Assembly: GCA_008973525.1 (NCBI GenBank)
Contig: WACJ01000344.1
Coordinates: forward strand, 248,001 to 312,000
Length of the DNA: 64,000 bases
Reading direction: 5' to 3'
Source of the DNA: Stenopsyche tienmushanensis
Taxonomy: Eukaryota; Arthropoda; Insecta; Trichoptera; Stenopsychidae
Both the position numbers and the translations under genes were made by a program. The notes under the pieces were generated by a model, which worked only from the letters and a program-made list of their open reading frames with translations, was not told the DNA's origin and did not search any database. Below, in pieces: positions 40,201 through 52,199 of this stretch. Numbering within the stretch: the stretch's first letter is position 1; the number at the start of each line of letters is the position of its first letter.

Positions 40201-43084
40201 TTAGTTCTGACATCACAGGAGGTAATGCTTTAGACAGCGAGGGAATGGCAGGCACATCAAGTGAAGCTGGAGGTCTTCTTCGTGAACATGCTTCTCAAAT
40301 GCAAGAGCTACGTGATCGATATCACGATATTATATATAGCCAAGCTGATAAATATCTTAAGCAATCACAACAAGCACAAATAAAGTTATTGAGAGTAAGA
40401 TTGTTTTATCATATTATTCATTTCTATTGAATTGTTAATATTAGCTAAAAATAATGCTGGTTGTAGAAAAAAATATATACTGGTATCTAAATATTATGAT
40501 TGATATTATAACATTTTTCTCTATTGGAATTGCTTATGAAAGAATATAATCTGTCCTTATACAAGGTTTGAAGTCCATACAATATTAGGGTTTGCGTTCC
40601 AAAAAATTATCAAAGATAGTAAATATAATATACCATTCATTCATCATCGCTATCACTTATAATTCTTTTTCGAGGATCTGTTGTGGATTTCCATCATCAA
40701 AGAACTCTGGAGTATTTATGGTTTTAGCCTTCAAATATTCGGTAATAATTCTTGGATGTCATGAATATCCATGTCATCTAAACCTTCTCCACCAATATCA
40801 CGACAGATGTTTATTGTCTTTTGGTATTCATCTTCTATTGATGGTAAAACATTTTCTCCAGAGACTACTTCTGGACACAGATTTTTCCAGCAAGAATTTA
40901 AATTAGATTGTTTCATTTCTTTAACGGATGCAGAAATAATATCGACACAAATTCGAATAGAAATATTTTTCCAGGCTTATGGAAGCATTAAATTTTCATT
41001 GTGATCGATGTATCCTAATATGTTTTTAAGTATTCGACGAATATCATATGCTTTAAATATTTAAACCTTGGTCAATAGTAATTATTTAATTATGTATAAT
41101 TTTTTCCCTTTATGTTTAAAATCCAACAAATTAATGAAATCTACAGGTTGAAGTAATCACTAGTATTATAAAAATATAGGGTAAATTAATTAATTAATTT
41201 TACATAAAAGTAGCAAAACTCTGGTAACTACGTCACTGTAAAATCCTTCACATGCCGACCATAAGATGACAGTTCCAGAACAATTGAAGATCCCTACGAT
41301 AAATGCGCAATTGCCGGAAACAGATGTCTGGTTCTCATGACAATCAAATATTCTTAAGATCGATGTGTAATTTGAAGTGTATGTGAAGCTTCAAGAATAA
41401 TCTAGAAAATATTAGGATAAATCTGGTATAAAAGAGTTGCGGATAGCCAGAGTGAGTCAATTTTAGTTTAGTCAGTCCTGAGTGAGTTTTGACAAGCTTT
41501 CAGTTAGGTATTAGGATTCAATCGATCGTCTTGGCTGCAGAATGATCTTGTAACTGTGATCTTTATCTTGTTGTAATAATTAAGACCTGCAACTAACTGT
41601 TTTTTCTTTGCTCCATCTCCTTCCTATGTGACCTTTTCTATAAACCAATAGCGAATGGACTCAAGTGTATTTTAATATTTCAATTTAGAGACTATTGAAA
41701 TAATTTAAATCAATAAATTGTTATTTTGTAGGAATATTTTTTTAAAGAAGCTATGAATTTGTTCTCACACTTATATACGTGCATGTACAAGTGTGCAGTA
41801 ACCAATGTATTCATGTGATAATATAATAATATTTAAACATAATTTATTTTAAAAATCCAAATAAAAATTTAACAATCATTTTGTTTTTATAGAATTTGTT
41901 GGAGAGGGAAACTGAAGAAGTTATGCGGAGATTACAAGCTGCTCGACGTGGTGAAGTAAAAGCATTAGCCAAGGTCCATAAAGACAGAGACGAATTAGTT
42001 CGTATAAAACGGGAAGTTGCTTCTCAGGTAATTTATGTTTGCATAAAATACACTTGTTTTTATTTTATAAAGTGATTTCAAATAATGTTTGAAGTAACCC
42101 TTTCGGACCCGGCAGACACGCTACGTTCTATTGTAAATCCACTTTCTGTCAATTCCACCACAGCATGTAACAAACTTGATAATGAACCAAGCTCAATAGA
42201 TGAATCTTAACACTGTTGATAGCACACAATATTCGTTCATTTCTTCGGAATATTTCTTAATGTTCAACTTGCATGGCATCTGCTTTCTGTTGTTCAGCTA
42301 TTTTTGCCTATTAATGTGTTGTGAAAATAAAAGGACAGGGTTACCGTGCAAGCCTACCAGTTTACTCTTTCTGAAGGAGTAAATTTTGCAAAGGAGTAGT
42401 GATACTCAGGCTAATAACGCTACTCCAGAACAATCAAGGGGAATAACAAAATTGGTCAATGATAAGAATGATGCTGAGTATCTTAATTATCAAAACAAAC
42501 ACCGTGCTTTCAAGACAACACAAACGAAAGTCGTCTTATCTTTGTTGAAAGAACTCAATAGGTTATCCAACGATAGCGATTTCAGTTAATTATACCTACA
42601 TTTTATGACGGTTAAAAGATTATTTAGAATACGATTTTTTTGGTGAATAGTAAGGTTCGATTATATATTGAGACTCAAGACACCTGTCTTTGTCTTATGA
42701 TTTCCGGTCCGATAGGGTTAAATAAAGTTTCTTTCAGTGTAGTATTAATTTAATGGATGTCACTTTTTCTCTATTGGAATCATATTTTCATTAGGTTGTA
42801 GAAAGAGGAGTGGCGGAAAGAGTAAGATTGACCCAACTTTATGATAAACGTCGAGAAGCTCTTTGTCGACAGCATGAAAAAGTACGTCAGCAATTGGCAA
42901 CTCACAAAGAAAACGTATGTATTTATTGATATCGTTATTTTTGTATAGTTGACTCGATTGAAAAATTAAATATACATGTATGTTTTATTTTCAGGAAAAA
43001 AGCGCACTCTTGCATGAATATGAGAATTCTGTAAATACACCTGACAGTGATAAAAACACAGGAGATGGCAATGTGCCTCTATAA
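25286..43084 (+). CDS. Plc21C: Phospholipase C-beta (Plc21C / PLC-beta1-like)
   Basis: Gq-activated enzyme at the inner plasma membrane that hydrolyses PIP2 to IP3 and diacylglycerol. Coding exons: 25286-25345, 29540-29686, 33539-33676, 33796-33929, 36198-36383, 36462-36653, 36763-36945, 37031-37293, 37362-37543, 37639-37900, 37984-38141, 38218-38360, 38563-38791, 38874-39053, 39148-39301, 39450-39709, 39789-40078, 40190-40394, 41893-42027, 42795-42914, 42995-43084. All phases agree: 1236 aa, normal for PLC-beta. PH about 1-130, EF hands 150-290, X domain 300-450 with catalytic His320 (SSHNTYL) and His365 (VIVHGY) and LSFENH, linker 450-560, Y domain 585-700 ([18 protein letters not shown]), C2 700-820, then a long charged coiled-coil C-terminus. 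The sequence is closer to Plc21C/PLC-beta1 than to NorpA, as judged by the PH and linker regions. The linker has eight consecutive histidines and an acidic serine-rich segment. Confidence 0.96.
27957..28441 (-). pseudogene. LINE 3' end fragment (R1/Jockey-like)
   Basis: Minus-strand reading gives [20 protein letters not shown], then [19 protein letters not shown] and [20 protein letters not shown]. This matches the C-terminal region of R1/Jockey-type ORF2 (GHGxFxxYLHRF...CxC...TAEHVLxxCP). The fragment is GC-richer than its surroundings, has lost its RT, and lies antisense in PLC-beta intron 1. Start and end are approximate. Confidence 0.75.
29281..29324. repeat. Perfect 18-bp inverted repeat, 8-nt loop
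   Basis: Arms 29281-29298 (CTGAAATTCACATATTAA) and 29307-29324 (its exact reverse complement) are separated by TTAGCAAT. It lies about 215 bp before PLC-beta exon 2. A transcript in either direction could form an 18-bp perfect hairpin. It could also be a tiny palindromic insertion. Confidence 0.85.
31284..31617. mobile_element. piggyBac-like MITE fragment, copy 2
   Basis: Matches the inside of the 42098-42717 element from its AGCACACAATATTCGTTC block to AAAAGATTATTTAGAATACGA, but lacks about 95 bp present in the other two copies. Both termini are missing. It lies in PLC-beta intron 2. Confidence 0.7.
32880..33118 (-). pseudogene. Transposon-type ORF remnant in PLC-beta intron 2
   Basis: Minus-strand frame with [20 protein letters not shown], then PAGLHRAK, a stop, and MAKAM. 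The pattern GVxFxxPGAxHRARWMAKAIY is, from memory, common in uncharacterised transposon-encoded proteins of arthropods; here the tryptophan has become a stop. No domain name can be given and no terminal repeats were seen. It is antisense to PLC-beta. Confidence 0.45.
35334..35520. repeat. Degenerate tandem repeat, period about 121 bp
   Basis: Two related units: 35334-35400 (GTTCATCAGGTTGCGATAAA ... AACATAGGCATA) and 35455-35520 (GTTCATCCGATTATGATAAA ... AACATAGGCATA). The block resembles the tandem CCGATTATGATAAAACTTTG-type units found in many insect repeats. I do not assign a class. It lies in the intron before PLC-beta exon 5. Confidence 0.7.
37424..37447 (+). other. Eight-histidine run in the PLC-beta X-Y linker
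   Basis: Three CAC codons followed by five CAT codons encode eight consecutive histidines, residues about 456-463, flanked by lysines (KNKKKH...KKSS). It sits at the start of the X-Y linker, the autoinhibitory segment that covers the active site in PLC-beta enzymes. Use of two codons suggests it is not merely a recent single-triplet slippage. Confidence 0.85.
40570..41005 (-). pseudogene. pogo/Tigger-like transposase C-terminal relic
   Basis: Minus-strand coding remnant: [10 protein letters not shown], then [37 protein letters not shown], and after a frameshift [13 protein letters not shown]. This order matches the end of Tigger/jerky-type transposases (STLNxCWKKLWPE, then an acidic EGFxDMxxEDVxELL block). 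It is antisense in the PLC-beta intron 40395-41892. Terminal repeats were not found. Confidence 0.8.
41231..41590 (+). mobile_element. Possible solo LTR with TATA box
   Basis: A 360-bp non-coding unit bounded by AACTA at 41226-41230 and 41591-41595, a possible 5-bp target duplication. Inside are TATAAAA at 41427-41433 and an insect initiator-type TCAGTC at 41472-41477 (with TCAATT nearer, at 41457). The ends are not the usual TG...CA, which weakens the call. It is sense-oriented in a PLC-beta intron. Confidence 0.35.
42098..42717. mobile_element. piggyBac-like non-autonomous element, copy 3
   Basis: A 620-bp element. The left end is CCCTTTCGGACCCGG; the right end reads CCCTATCGGACCGG in reverse complement. 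It is flanked by GTAA (42094-42097) and TTAA (42718-42721), one mismatch from the TTAA duplication of piggyBac elements. Copies 1 and 2 share its interior. An internal 67-codon open frame (42386-42589) has no recognised domain. It lies in the last large intron of PLC-beta. Confidence 0.75.
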
Positions 43085-46000
43085 AATATGATATATTCTG
43101 TCACTCTGTTTTGAAAATTAAAATCTTTGTGTAACTTCTCTGCTACGATTTTATGCTATTTATTACTTTGGAAAAATAACACCTAAAATGTTTGACGTGG
43201 CACAAGTGTGTTGAATATTTTGACACAAAGTGTTGTTATTTCCGAAGATGCCATTTTTTCTACGGATTGGTTTGTTTTTTTACGATTGTGTTTCAAAATC
43301 TATATGTTAGAGTTGCAGTTCCGCTGTGACGTTTCTAAATGAATATAAATTCAGTAGTCATATGAAATGCGAAAATGATTACTAAGATAAATACCTATTG
43401 CTGTTTTGTAGTTCTTAAGTGGTGTAACTGTGTATACTTGTCTTTTAATTAAAATTTAAATAAGGAAACATTTCTTATTGCAAAAGCATAAATATAAATG
43501 CATACTATTTATTGTTCGAAAATCTACTGTTACTAAGTCTGTTTTTTAGTTTTTAAGTGTTTTTTTGTTTGTTTCTGTTTTCATCATTTTACTTAGCTCA
43601 TGACTTTCGGATGTTATATTTTTTTCTTCCATGTCTACTTCTAGTCATTTTTGTTTATAAAAATATAGTTCAGATGACATTTTTTCGTGTTGATTACTAA
43701 CTCGTTTCATATGATGAAATATTGTATTTACTAGCAATTTTCAATGGTAACATCCATAAAGTGGCTTAAAAGGCAAGTGCAATGTTGTTAAATTGTAAAA
43801 ATATTTTTTTTACCTGATTTTTTTTTGATATTCTAGAAATAATGATTTTAGTGCATTTAAACAACTTTATATAAGTCATCTTTTTAATTGCCTTCATTGG
43901 TTTTGTATTTTTTTTTTTCTTTCTAAAAGTCATGGGCTGATTGCATGTTATTAAAATACCCCTTCAAGTTCAATTTTGATACGTTTGGCAAATATTTTTA
44001 CAATTTTTATTTGTCTGGAAAAGCATCTTTTATCCATTTCAAGTGTAAAATTGTGCTTTCCTTTAGAACTTTTTCTGTTTACAAAGTAATCTCAATATTT
44101 TAGCACGTGTATGTTTTTTGTCAGCTTATGTTGCATGAAGGGGCGACTTCTTATTAAATATTACAACTGTTATTTATTGATATTAATATTATAATGTTGT
44201 GTAAGTAAAGTAATTAAGTGAAAAAGTGACATTACAATCATTTTTTAAGGATTTGGAATATGGTTGTTCAGGTTTAATAAAACCTAAACTTGTTTGGTTT
44301 TAAATAATGGAAGTCGTTTAAGGGTAATGGTGCTAAGTTTAAAAAAAGTAAATATTCTGTAATAATTATGTCAGATCAATTTTGACTGTGTTTTTAAACG
44401 GAGCTTGAATTCATTTTTTTTCAATCCAGTTTTCGTAAATTATGTGTTATCATAGATCATATAGCATAGCGCAGATAAATTATCCTGATCAACGTGCAAT
44501 ATTTTTTTATTTGAAGAATCCTCATCTCATTGAAATTATTAAACATATTGCCATTCATTTTATTTTTTTCTGTAAGTAAATTATTCATAGTATTTTATGC
44601 TGTATGTGAACTTTTTACGCATCTAGTCAAATGAACACATGTAATATTTATTATGTTATAGTTGAATCTTAAATTTGTTTTTATTTATGATTGATTATCA
44701 GTGCCATGAAATTGTCTGTCTAATCTTGCCATGGAGTATGCCATTTTTACTATAGCACTGTAGTGTGTTCTAATTAGCTTAAGACCACGTTTTAGTTTCA
44801 AATTACACATTTTAAATATAAAAAAATATACCCAAGGGAAGTTTAGGGTTTGAATGTTTACTTGTGGCACCACTTACTCTCTAGTCTTGAAATCGGCAGT
44901 TGATAACGCACATGAGTTATATTTTTTTGATATATCACAAAATATTGTTTTAATATCTGCATATATAATTAAGTTGTTTTTAAAATAATTTTAATGATTT
45001 TTTCTAAAGGTTTTTTTTAGTGAAAATTCTACTTTGCTTAAATCTATTATTATTTACATATTTTATATATAATATTTTCAGAAGTAAATCTATTTAAAAT
45101 AAAAACAATAATCATTGTTTTATCAAAGTATTTACAATTAAATTTATTGTTGTTACTTTTGAAAATTATATCGCACAGAAAAGCATATTTTATGTTGCTA
45201 TATTTTAACTGTTATAATTTTTAAATGTTTATTTATATTGGAGAAACCCGAAAGAAATCCATTTTTTATACAACTCTCAAATTATTTAATAGTTAAGTAA
45301 TTACTACGTCTAAGTATAATTTTCATTGTTATCATTTATGGACATTTAGCATTAAATTTAAAATGATTTTCTGGCTTTAGATACATAATTTTCTCAACGC
45401 ATATGTGTGTGTTTACCCTTTGACGAGGGAAATCTTTCAGCGAAGAATAAAATTAACATTCATCAAATAAAAGTCATTTAAACAAATATAAGCTGATTGA
45501 ACTTGAACAAGAATTCCCAAAAATAATGGATGTATTTTTGGCTTCTTTCAGTAAAAAAAAACGTAGAGAATTTTATCCAACGAAATCATAACGTTTACAA
45601 ATTATGAAATATTTGTATATTGAAAAATGTGTTTTCTTTTTTGAACAAAAGCACTGCTCCTGATTTTTACTTAAGCTTTAATAGCGCACTCATACTCTTT
45701 TTTCTTAAGCAAAGCATTAGATGTTTAGCAATTTGTGAATACTCTTTGTTAATCTCTTTAAATATTTATTCTTTATAATCTCATTTTCTTGGAAAGAAAT
45801 ACATTACTATTTCATAGGATAAGTCCGAGGACTCTTTAAACTATAATTTTTATGAACAATTTAAATGCAATGAACACTATTGTATTTTAACATCGTTTTT
45901 TTTTTATAACATAACGAAATTTTGTATTTCAAATTAAATTATTTTGAATATTATATATATTATTTGTTTTTTTTTTCTTTTCAAATTCTGAATCTTCTAT

Positions 46001-46489
46001 AGTTCTTTTTGTTCTTATTATTATGTGAAATTATCTATCCTTTTACTCCTAATTATCAAATTTGCTTGTATAATTGGCTCAATGAACATGAGAATAAATA
46101 AGCACCATAGCAAATTTTTTTGAATTATATAAATTGAGTTCATTCATTGACTCGTTTATATTTAGTCTTAAATCTAATATAATATGGAAAGATTTTCAAT
46201 TGAAATATGTACAATGTTGAAGAGTAAAAGGTATTGGATGGTTAAAAATATTGAAAATGTACACAATCTTAATAGTAAAATAATATTTGTTGAAGTTCTT
46301 GTAGAAGACTCGAGAATTAAATTTAAATTGCTTCTCACATTTGCATATAATATCGGAATTCTAGGGTCATCTGAATAAAAACCATGTTTAACCTTTCCTT
46401 TACTATGGTGTATTTACTACACTGAGTCGAGTTGTAGTAAAATTGTAATAATGGGAATTTTTACAACATTACTATATTGAATCTCGATA
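43085..46489. other. PLC-beta 3' UTR and AT-rich downstream region
   Basis: No coding sequence was recognised. The first part is presumably 3' UTR. The remainder is T-rich low-complexity sequence typical of long insect 3' UTRs or intergenic DNA. Confidence 0.4.
44276..44281 (+). terminator. First canonical AATAAA after PLC-beta
   Basis: AATAAA about 1.2 kb after the PLC-beta stop codon at 43084; I saw no earlier canonical signal. This implies a 3' UTR of at least 1.2 kb, unless a variant signal is used. Confidence 0.35.
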
Positions 46490-46491
46490 TA

Positions 46492-47748
46492 TTAGGGAGA
46501 CCCATAAGTAATCAATTATTTCGAATTAAAACCAAAAAAATATTGTTACGATTTTATTTTAATTATTCAATCAATTATTTGATTTCCATTATTATTTATA
46601 ACTCTTTGCCATCTTTCAGGCAAAGTTTCAATCTCTCTTTTATATAAAGAGGCAGACTTTGACGGAAAATAGTTATATAGGTGAATTTCAACTTCATTTA
46701 CATTTCAAAACGTCTTATTTTCAATGAAGTGTTTAGGTAGCAGTTCCCAATTGAGTTCCCTAATTTTTCCTGGGCTACTTAAGCTGCACGGGGTCTGGCA
46801 TTATCGTGATGCAATATCACGCCTTTTCGGTTGACAAAATTCGTATGTTTTTCTAATAACTTTGCATTTACTCTGTCTAATTGTGAGCAATAAATTTGTG
46901 CATTGATAGTTTCTCATAGTTTTAGAAACTCAAAGTGTATTATCCCACCACAATCCCACCATATGCTCAAGAGGACCTTTTTTATAGTCAAAGAAGGCTT
47001 AGGAGTTGGTACAGCCGGTTGATTAGTTGAAAGCCACTGCTTAGTTCTTTTAACATTGTCGTATACTATCAATTTTTCATCACAAGTTATAATCCGGAAT
47101 AGAAATTGCTCGTTAAGGTGTCTAGTTATAAGCGATGTGCAGCAACTTATGTCAGTTGATCCCTGTTCGTGTCGGACAATTGGTGAGGAATCCAAACGCC
47201 CTCTCTGTAACTTTTGCCAATCGCGTGCAAGTGTCTTTGCACTGTTGACCAAGTAGCCCCAAGTCTTGACGTTGTTTCTGTCACACTTAATTTTGGATCT
47301 GAATCCACTAGCGATTTCAGCAGCTCGGTATCGAATTCAGTAGGTCTCCCACTTCAGTGGTCATCAACTAGGCTAAAATTGCCACTTGAGAATCTTCGAA
47401 ACCATCGTTGACACTTGTTGACTTTAACCTGGCGCGTCGAATTTGTACGTGCTGATGAGTCATTGGCAGTTAAAAGGTTAAGAATTTTGCCGTAAACACT
47501 ACAAATTTTCTTGGATGTCTGTGTTGCGTTACAATCAATTTTAAAGTAAAAGAACATGTTTTTCTGACGGCTGTGTGTCTGACATGGTGTAGATAACGAG
47601 TTTACTTTTATCTGTTGGTGAATAAATGAGATTTAGAGTCTACTCAATAAGATACAACCAAATGTACAATCTCTAGTCGACGCGTCAGCGATAACTGACA
47701 TTTAACAACACGCTCTCAAAATAATTGATTACTTATGGGTCCCCCTAA
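46492..47748 (-). mobile_element. Full-length but inactive mariner element
   Basis: A 1257-bp element, normal mariner length. Near-identical terminal inverted repeats of about 30 bp start TTAGGGAGACCCATAAGTAA (left) and TTAGGGGGACCCATAAGTAA (right, reverse complement). TA duplications flank it at 46490-46491 and 47749-47750. The transposase runs on the minus strand but is broken by frameshifts. Blocks seen: CQRWFRRFSSGNFSL (N-terminal helix-turn-helix region), CTSLITRHLNEQFLFRIITC with DEK (first catalytic Asp), WWDCGGIIHFEFL, and GVILHHDNARP (second Asp). The matching ends suggest a fairly recent insertion compared with the two relics in Larp7. Confidence 0.93.
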
Positions 47749-47750
47749 TA

Positions 47751-50700
47751 CTATCTATATTGATATATATATATATATTATCGAATATCGATATAAAATA
47801 TAATAAATACGGGACTTTAGAATATCATATGGCATACTAAATACATAGCATCGTAAGGGAAAGGTTAAGAACCTTTCACAACACAATTGATTTGCTATTA
47901 ACGGAATCAAGTAACTTGTTTCACACCCCATTTTAAAGTTTCACATAAATTTAAAATTTTTGTGCGCCATGTTTTGAATGCTTGATATTTATTGATTGTG
48001 GTTTGAATCGGCTTTTATTTCTTAACGCTTTCTCTATTTCATATTCTCTGTGATGTATATGAATACCTCTTTCAAGATGGTAAATAGAGTTGAACGTAAT
48101 TAAAATGGCACATGGAAAAGCAAAAAAACGTTTTATTTCAGATACATATTTGATTACCCACACCTTGAAGCATGATTAGATAAATTGATTTTATAATACT
48201 CACAAACTTTTAATCAACACGTTTTCCTGTAAAGAGATGTTATAGACTTTTCTATTAGACATGATGGTACTAGAAAAAAATGTCATTTTATAAACGGGAG
48301 TGAAAAATACAATTTATTAATTCAATCTCATTTATGATGGATTTAAAAACAACTGGCTAAAATATCAGTATTTTACTACTTTTTCGACAACAATGACCTC
48401 AAATTATCACAACGTAAAATGCGTATATTTTTTTAATACTTCGATAATATTCGATTGATAAAAAATGCTTGATTTAATTTACATTTCATTGAACAATTAT
48501 AATTGGATTTATACAAACATTAATAGGTAAGAAAATAACGTTTTATTCTAGTATCGTTATTATTTAATCTCATTTTTAATCACTTTCATGGTGCTGAAAA
48601 ATTTGATTGTTTATAAGATATGTTTTCATTAAGCTCAATATTTAAAGCACGACTAATTTAAAAAAGTTAATGAAAAAGTTATATAAACAACCAATTCTCA
48701 GTTTAATATTTATAATTCCGTTTAAGATTCTTTTTGATTTGTTTATAGTCGAGTTTGTAGTTTTTTATCCCCCTTCATTTTTCATAAAAATCTGATTATC
48801 TATATTACATTTCCCACTTAATTTTCAAATACAGATTATTAACTATATTTTTTCTCTCGTAATAAAGATCTTTTGTTATTAGAAACATTCACAAAAATAT
48901 TCTTGTTCCAAAAGACAAAGAAAAAAAAACATTCCGAACGTCTATCAGAGTGAGTTTACTGTTCTGCGAATTTAAACTTCAGGGTAATATGATACATCTA
49001 AATTTATGATCCAAAAGTATTTTCTTAAAAAAATTTTCTTCTCATTTACTCAAGACTTAAAATGAGAATAGAGCTATTGATGTTTCAAAACACTTTCTTA
49101 AATGGCTTTATTGGATATTTATTTTCTGAAATTGTTTTTAACAATTATCGTTATGTAAAATCATTTTAAATTTATATAAAATATGCAGTGTTCTTAAATT
49201 AAATTTCTGTGTATTACGATAGTTTTATCTTAAAGTGTTTTGAAACAAATTGATATGGTTTAATTACTTTATCTCATTTTTTCATATATATATATATTTA
49301 AGGTGTACTATACTTATTCAAATATATTTAAACGTATCTCCTAAGGTTTTCTCTTTGTATTCATATTTATACATACGCAAGTCTAACATCTGTTACTTGG
49401 AAATTTAAAAAATTAACATTAATCAAATTCATTATACAGAAAATATTTTTTGATGGAAAAATATTTTTATTGAAACAAGTGTGAGTAAACATTTTTGGCT
49501 TTTCTCATGTGTTGAAATTTGACTATTATATATGTTAACTAAAAATGCATACATCATGTGCATATTAGATTGTATGTAAATATGTATGTGGCTATATAGA
49601 TTGAATTTTGATTCTTATTCGTTTATTAATATTTAAAAAAATCCATCATAGCATTTTGATGTTATTGATATTGTCTTCCACATGTTTATTGATGTTTCTG
49701 CATTGTTATATTCTTGAAATTACATTTTTATCACAGAATTTTTCTTAAAAGAGTACTTAAGAAAGATTTCTTTTATATTCGTATTGTATTACCGATTTTT
49801 ACGTATTTTTTGCATTGATAAAGGTATTCAATATCTGACTATCTAATGCTACTGATTATAACTATAGTATTTAAATGATAATTATTATAGCTTGTGACAT
49901 TGTATGTATCTTACATTTTTTAAATAATAAATTGTTTGACATTTTATTGATGAAACAACGCGGCTATCTTTTAGCAAGGGTTTTAATCGCTAAAAATGAA
50001 ATAATTGCGATGTCTAATACATATTCTAAATAATTTATTTTATACAAATCTGATTCTAAAATAAATATCATATTATCTCGTAAAATATGATGTAACAATG
50101 ATTTTATTTCTTTATGGCAAGCTTATTAGTTTCTAATTATTTTAATTTTTTCCAATGGTTAGCTGTCTAAAACACAAAATATAATTATGCCAAACCTGCA
50201 CAATATTAAGCGCAAATTTTTTAAGTATACTATATACATACATGTTTTTGAGGCTGTAAATTTAATGTCTTTTCATTATCGATGAAATATATTTTCATTT
50301 ACGTCGTCGTCAAAGCGATTCAATCGTTAATTAAAAATTACTCGTTAAAGCGTTGATTGAATCGCGTTTAATTTCTTAAGTAGTGATTTTTCTAGCATAG
50401 AGACGATGTGTTATTATAATGAGTATTAATTTAGTGTCGTTTGCATTACTTACAATTTCTTTTAGTGTTTTTAAGCTTTTTGTCTGTGATTCTATATGGA
50501 TGTAATTTAATATTTCATTTAATTGTGGAACTCTCGACTCATGTAATTTAAAACGTTTTATAATATCTCCATAGTAATAATTTTATACTCGGAGCTCCTT
50601 GCTTGTATTTCTTTTTCTAATTTATTAAAGTGTTGTGTAATCGTACCAGGTTTAATTGTACCATAATCGTGTTACTATCACAAATAACGATCTCCTAATT

Positions 50701-52199
50701 TAATAATTTGTACGTAATAAGGAATGTGGTACAAGGAAACAGTATAGATGTATATTTTTAGTAATTCAATAAGATTCTTGGTGTTTCAAAGTGTAAGCGT
50801 ATAATTTTTTAAGGAAGCATCTCGTTTTGTCATCAAATTTTGATTTACGATCAAACTATGTTAACATCCTATTTGAATTAAACTAATGTAAAAATAAGTG
50901 CAATATAAATAGGTATTCTTCTGTTGAACTTCTTAGGCATTTTGATCGAATTATGCATTATTTATATTTAGCATATATATTGATCTATCAATTGTTATCT
51001 TTGATATAAAACGGAAATGTGCAATATTTTAAAATTTTATTATGTCATTCGTATTTTTTCGTTGCTTTAATTGACAATTTTAATATTACGTTGTTCAATA
51101 AAGAATTGGTACATTGACAATTTTGATCAGAAGGTTCTTGTTGTATTTTGTTTTATTATGTATATCTCGATGCTGTTTACAACTGATGGTGTTCATGAAT
51201 AAAATGAGGACCACTGATCAAAATAATTTTATATATAGAGGTTATCATACTATACTTTTTATTTTCTAATGAAAGACATTTTAAATTAGAAAGACACATT
51301 TGTATACAATTGTATTGTAAAAAAAATCATTAAATTGGTTAAATTCGTTGGCTCTGTCTAGTTTTTATGAGAAATATATATGAAGAAAAATCAATATATT
51401 GTCTACACAAAAGAAATAATAAATAGACACCCTTGTAATATACGGCATGTATTATATTTATTTATAAGTAGCTTACAATGATATATGAGGTTTTGTGTTA
51501 ACAATTAGCTTTTATTGTGTAACAAATCTTAGTATCGCGTCATTAATTATCATTTTAAATTGTTTTCTTCGTCTATGTAAATTTTGATTATAATTGTAAT
51601 TTTGAAATGCTTGGTGTTAAATGTTAGCTTCGCAATATTAATTCCCATTTGTATTCAATATTATTTTTAAGTATTAAGATTGAATCGATAATAATTCTTT
51701 CTATTGAACTTTTACTCCTTTTTCAATCATTTCAAAATATTTGAATACACTGGGCCTAACATTCGACTATCAGTGTTTGTATTGTTTTTTAAATCACGTG
51801 ATTTAATTTTAATACAAAGAAATGGTATCATAAATCAATATCATTTATTTAGGAAAAGTAATGCAAAATATTCTTTTAAATCATAGCTTGCTTATTGTTC
51901 AAAATCCTATGAAAAAGCCATTATATTATATAAATATATACAGTTGATCTCAAAAGCTCCATTAGACTATTTTAGAGCAGCGCGTATTGTTCTGCTCATT
52001 TTTTGATTCCAAATACTTAACGAGGATGTCAATCTGTAACAATTCTTTATTCTGGTAAAAATCCTTTATCATTTAAGAAATTTTAATTATGATCAGACAT
52101 TATGTAACGCACAAATGAAATAAGATACAGTGAAATAATGAAGCTCAATGGGCAATACAGTCATAAAAAAACCTTCAGACGTTACATCGTCTTAGAAAT
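47751..52199. other. Long AT-rich intergenic stretch
   Basis: No gene or classifiable element was recognised in about 4.4 kb. An (AT)n microsatellite lies just right of the mariner (about 47761-47778). An inverted repeat with 11-bp perfect arms lies at 50315-50365. Confidence 0.45.
50315..50365. repeat. Inverted repeat, 11-bp perfect arms
   Basis: GCGATTCAATC (50315-50325) and GATTGAATCGC (50355-50365) pair perfectly across a 29-nt loop. An AAA/TTT extension is possible with one bulge. It is unusually GC-containing for this tract. No known RNA class fits. Confidence 0.5.

Noticed and set aside
36187..40430. Many plus-strand ORFs of 60-104 codons as small proteins
   Set aside because: Each overlaps a PLC-beta exon in frame and reads on into an intron, or is an out-of-frame shadow of one.
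47761..47778. AT-dinucleotide run as a regulatory or origin element
   Set aside because: Ordinary microsatellite next to a mariner insertion in AT-rich DNA.
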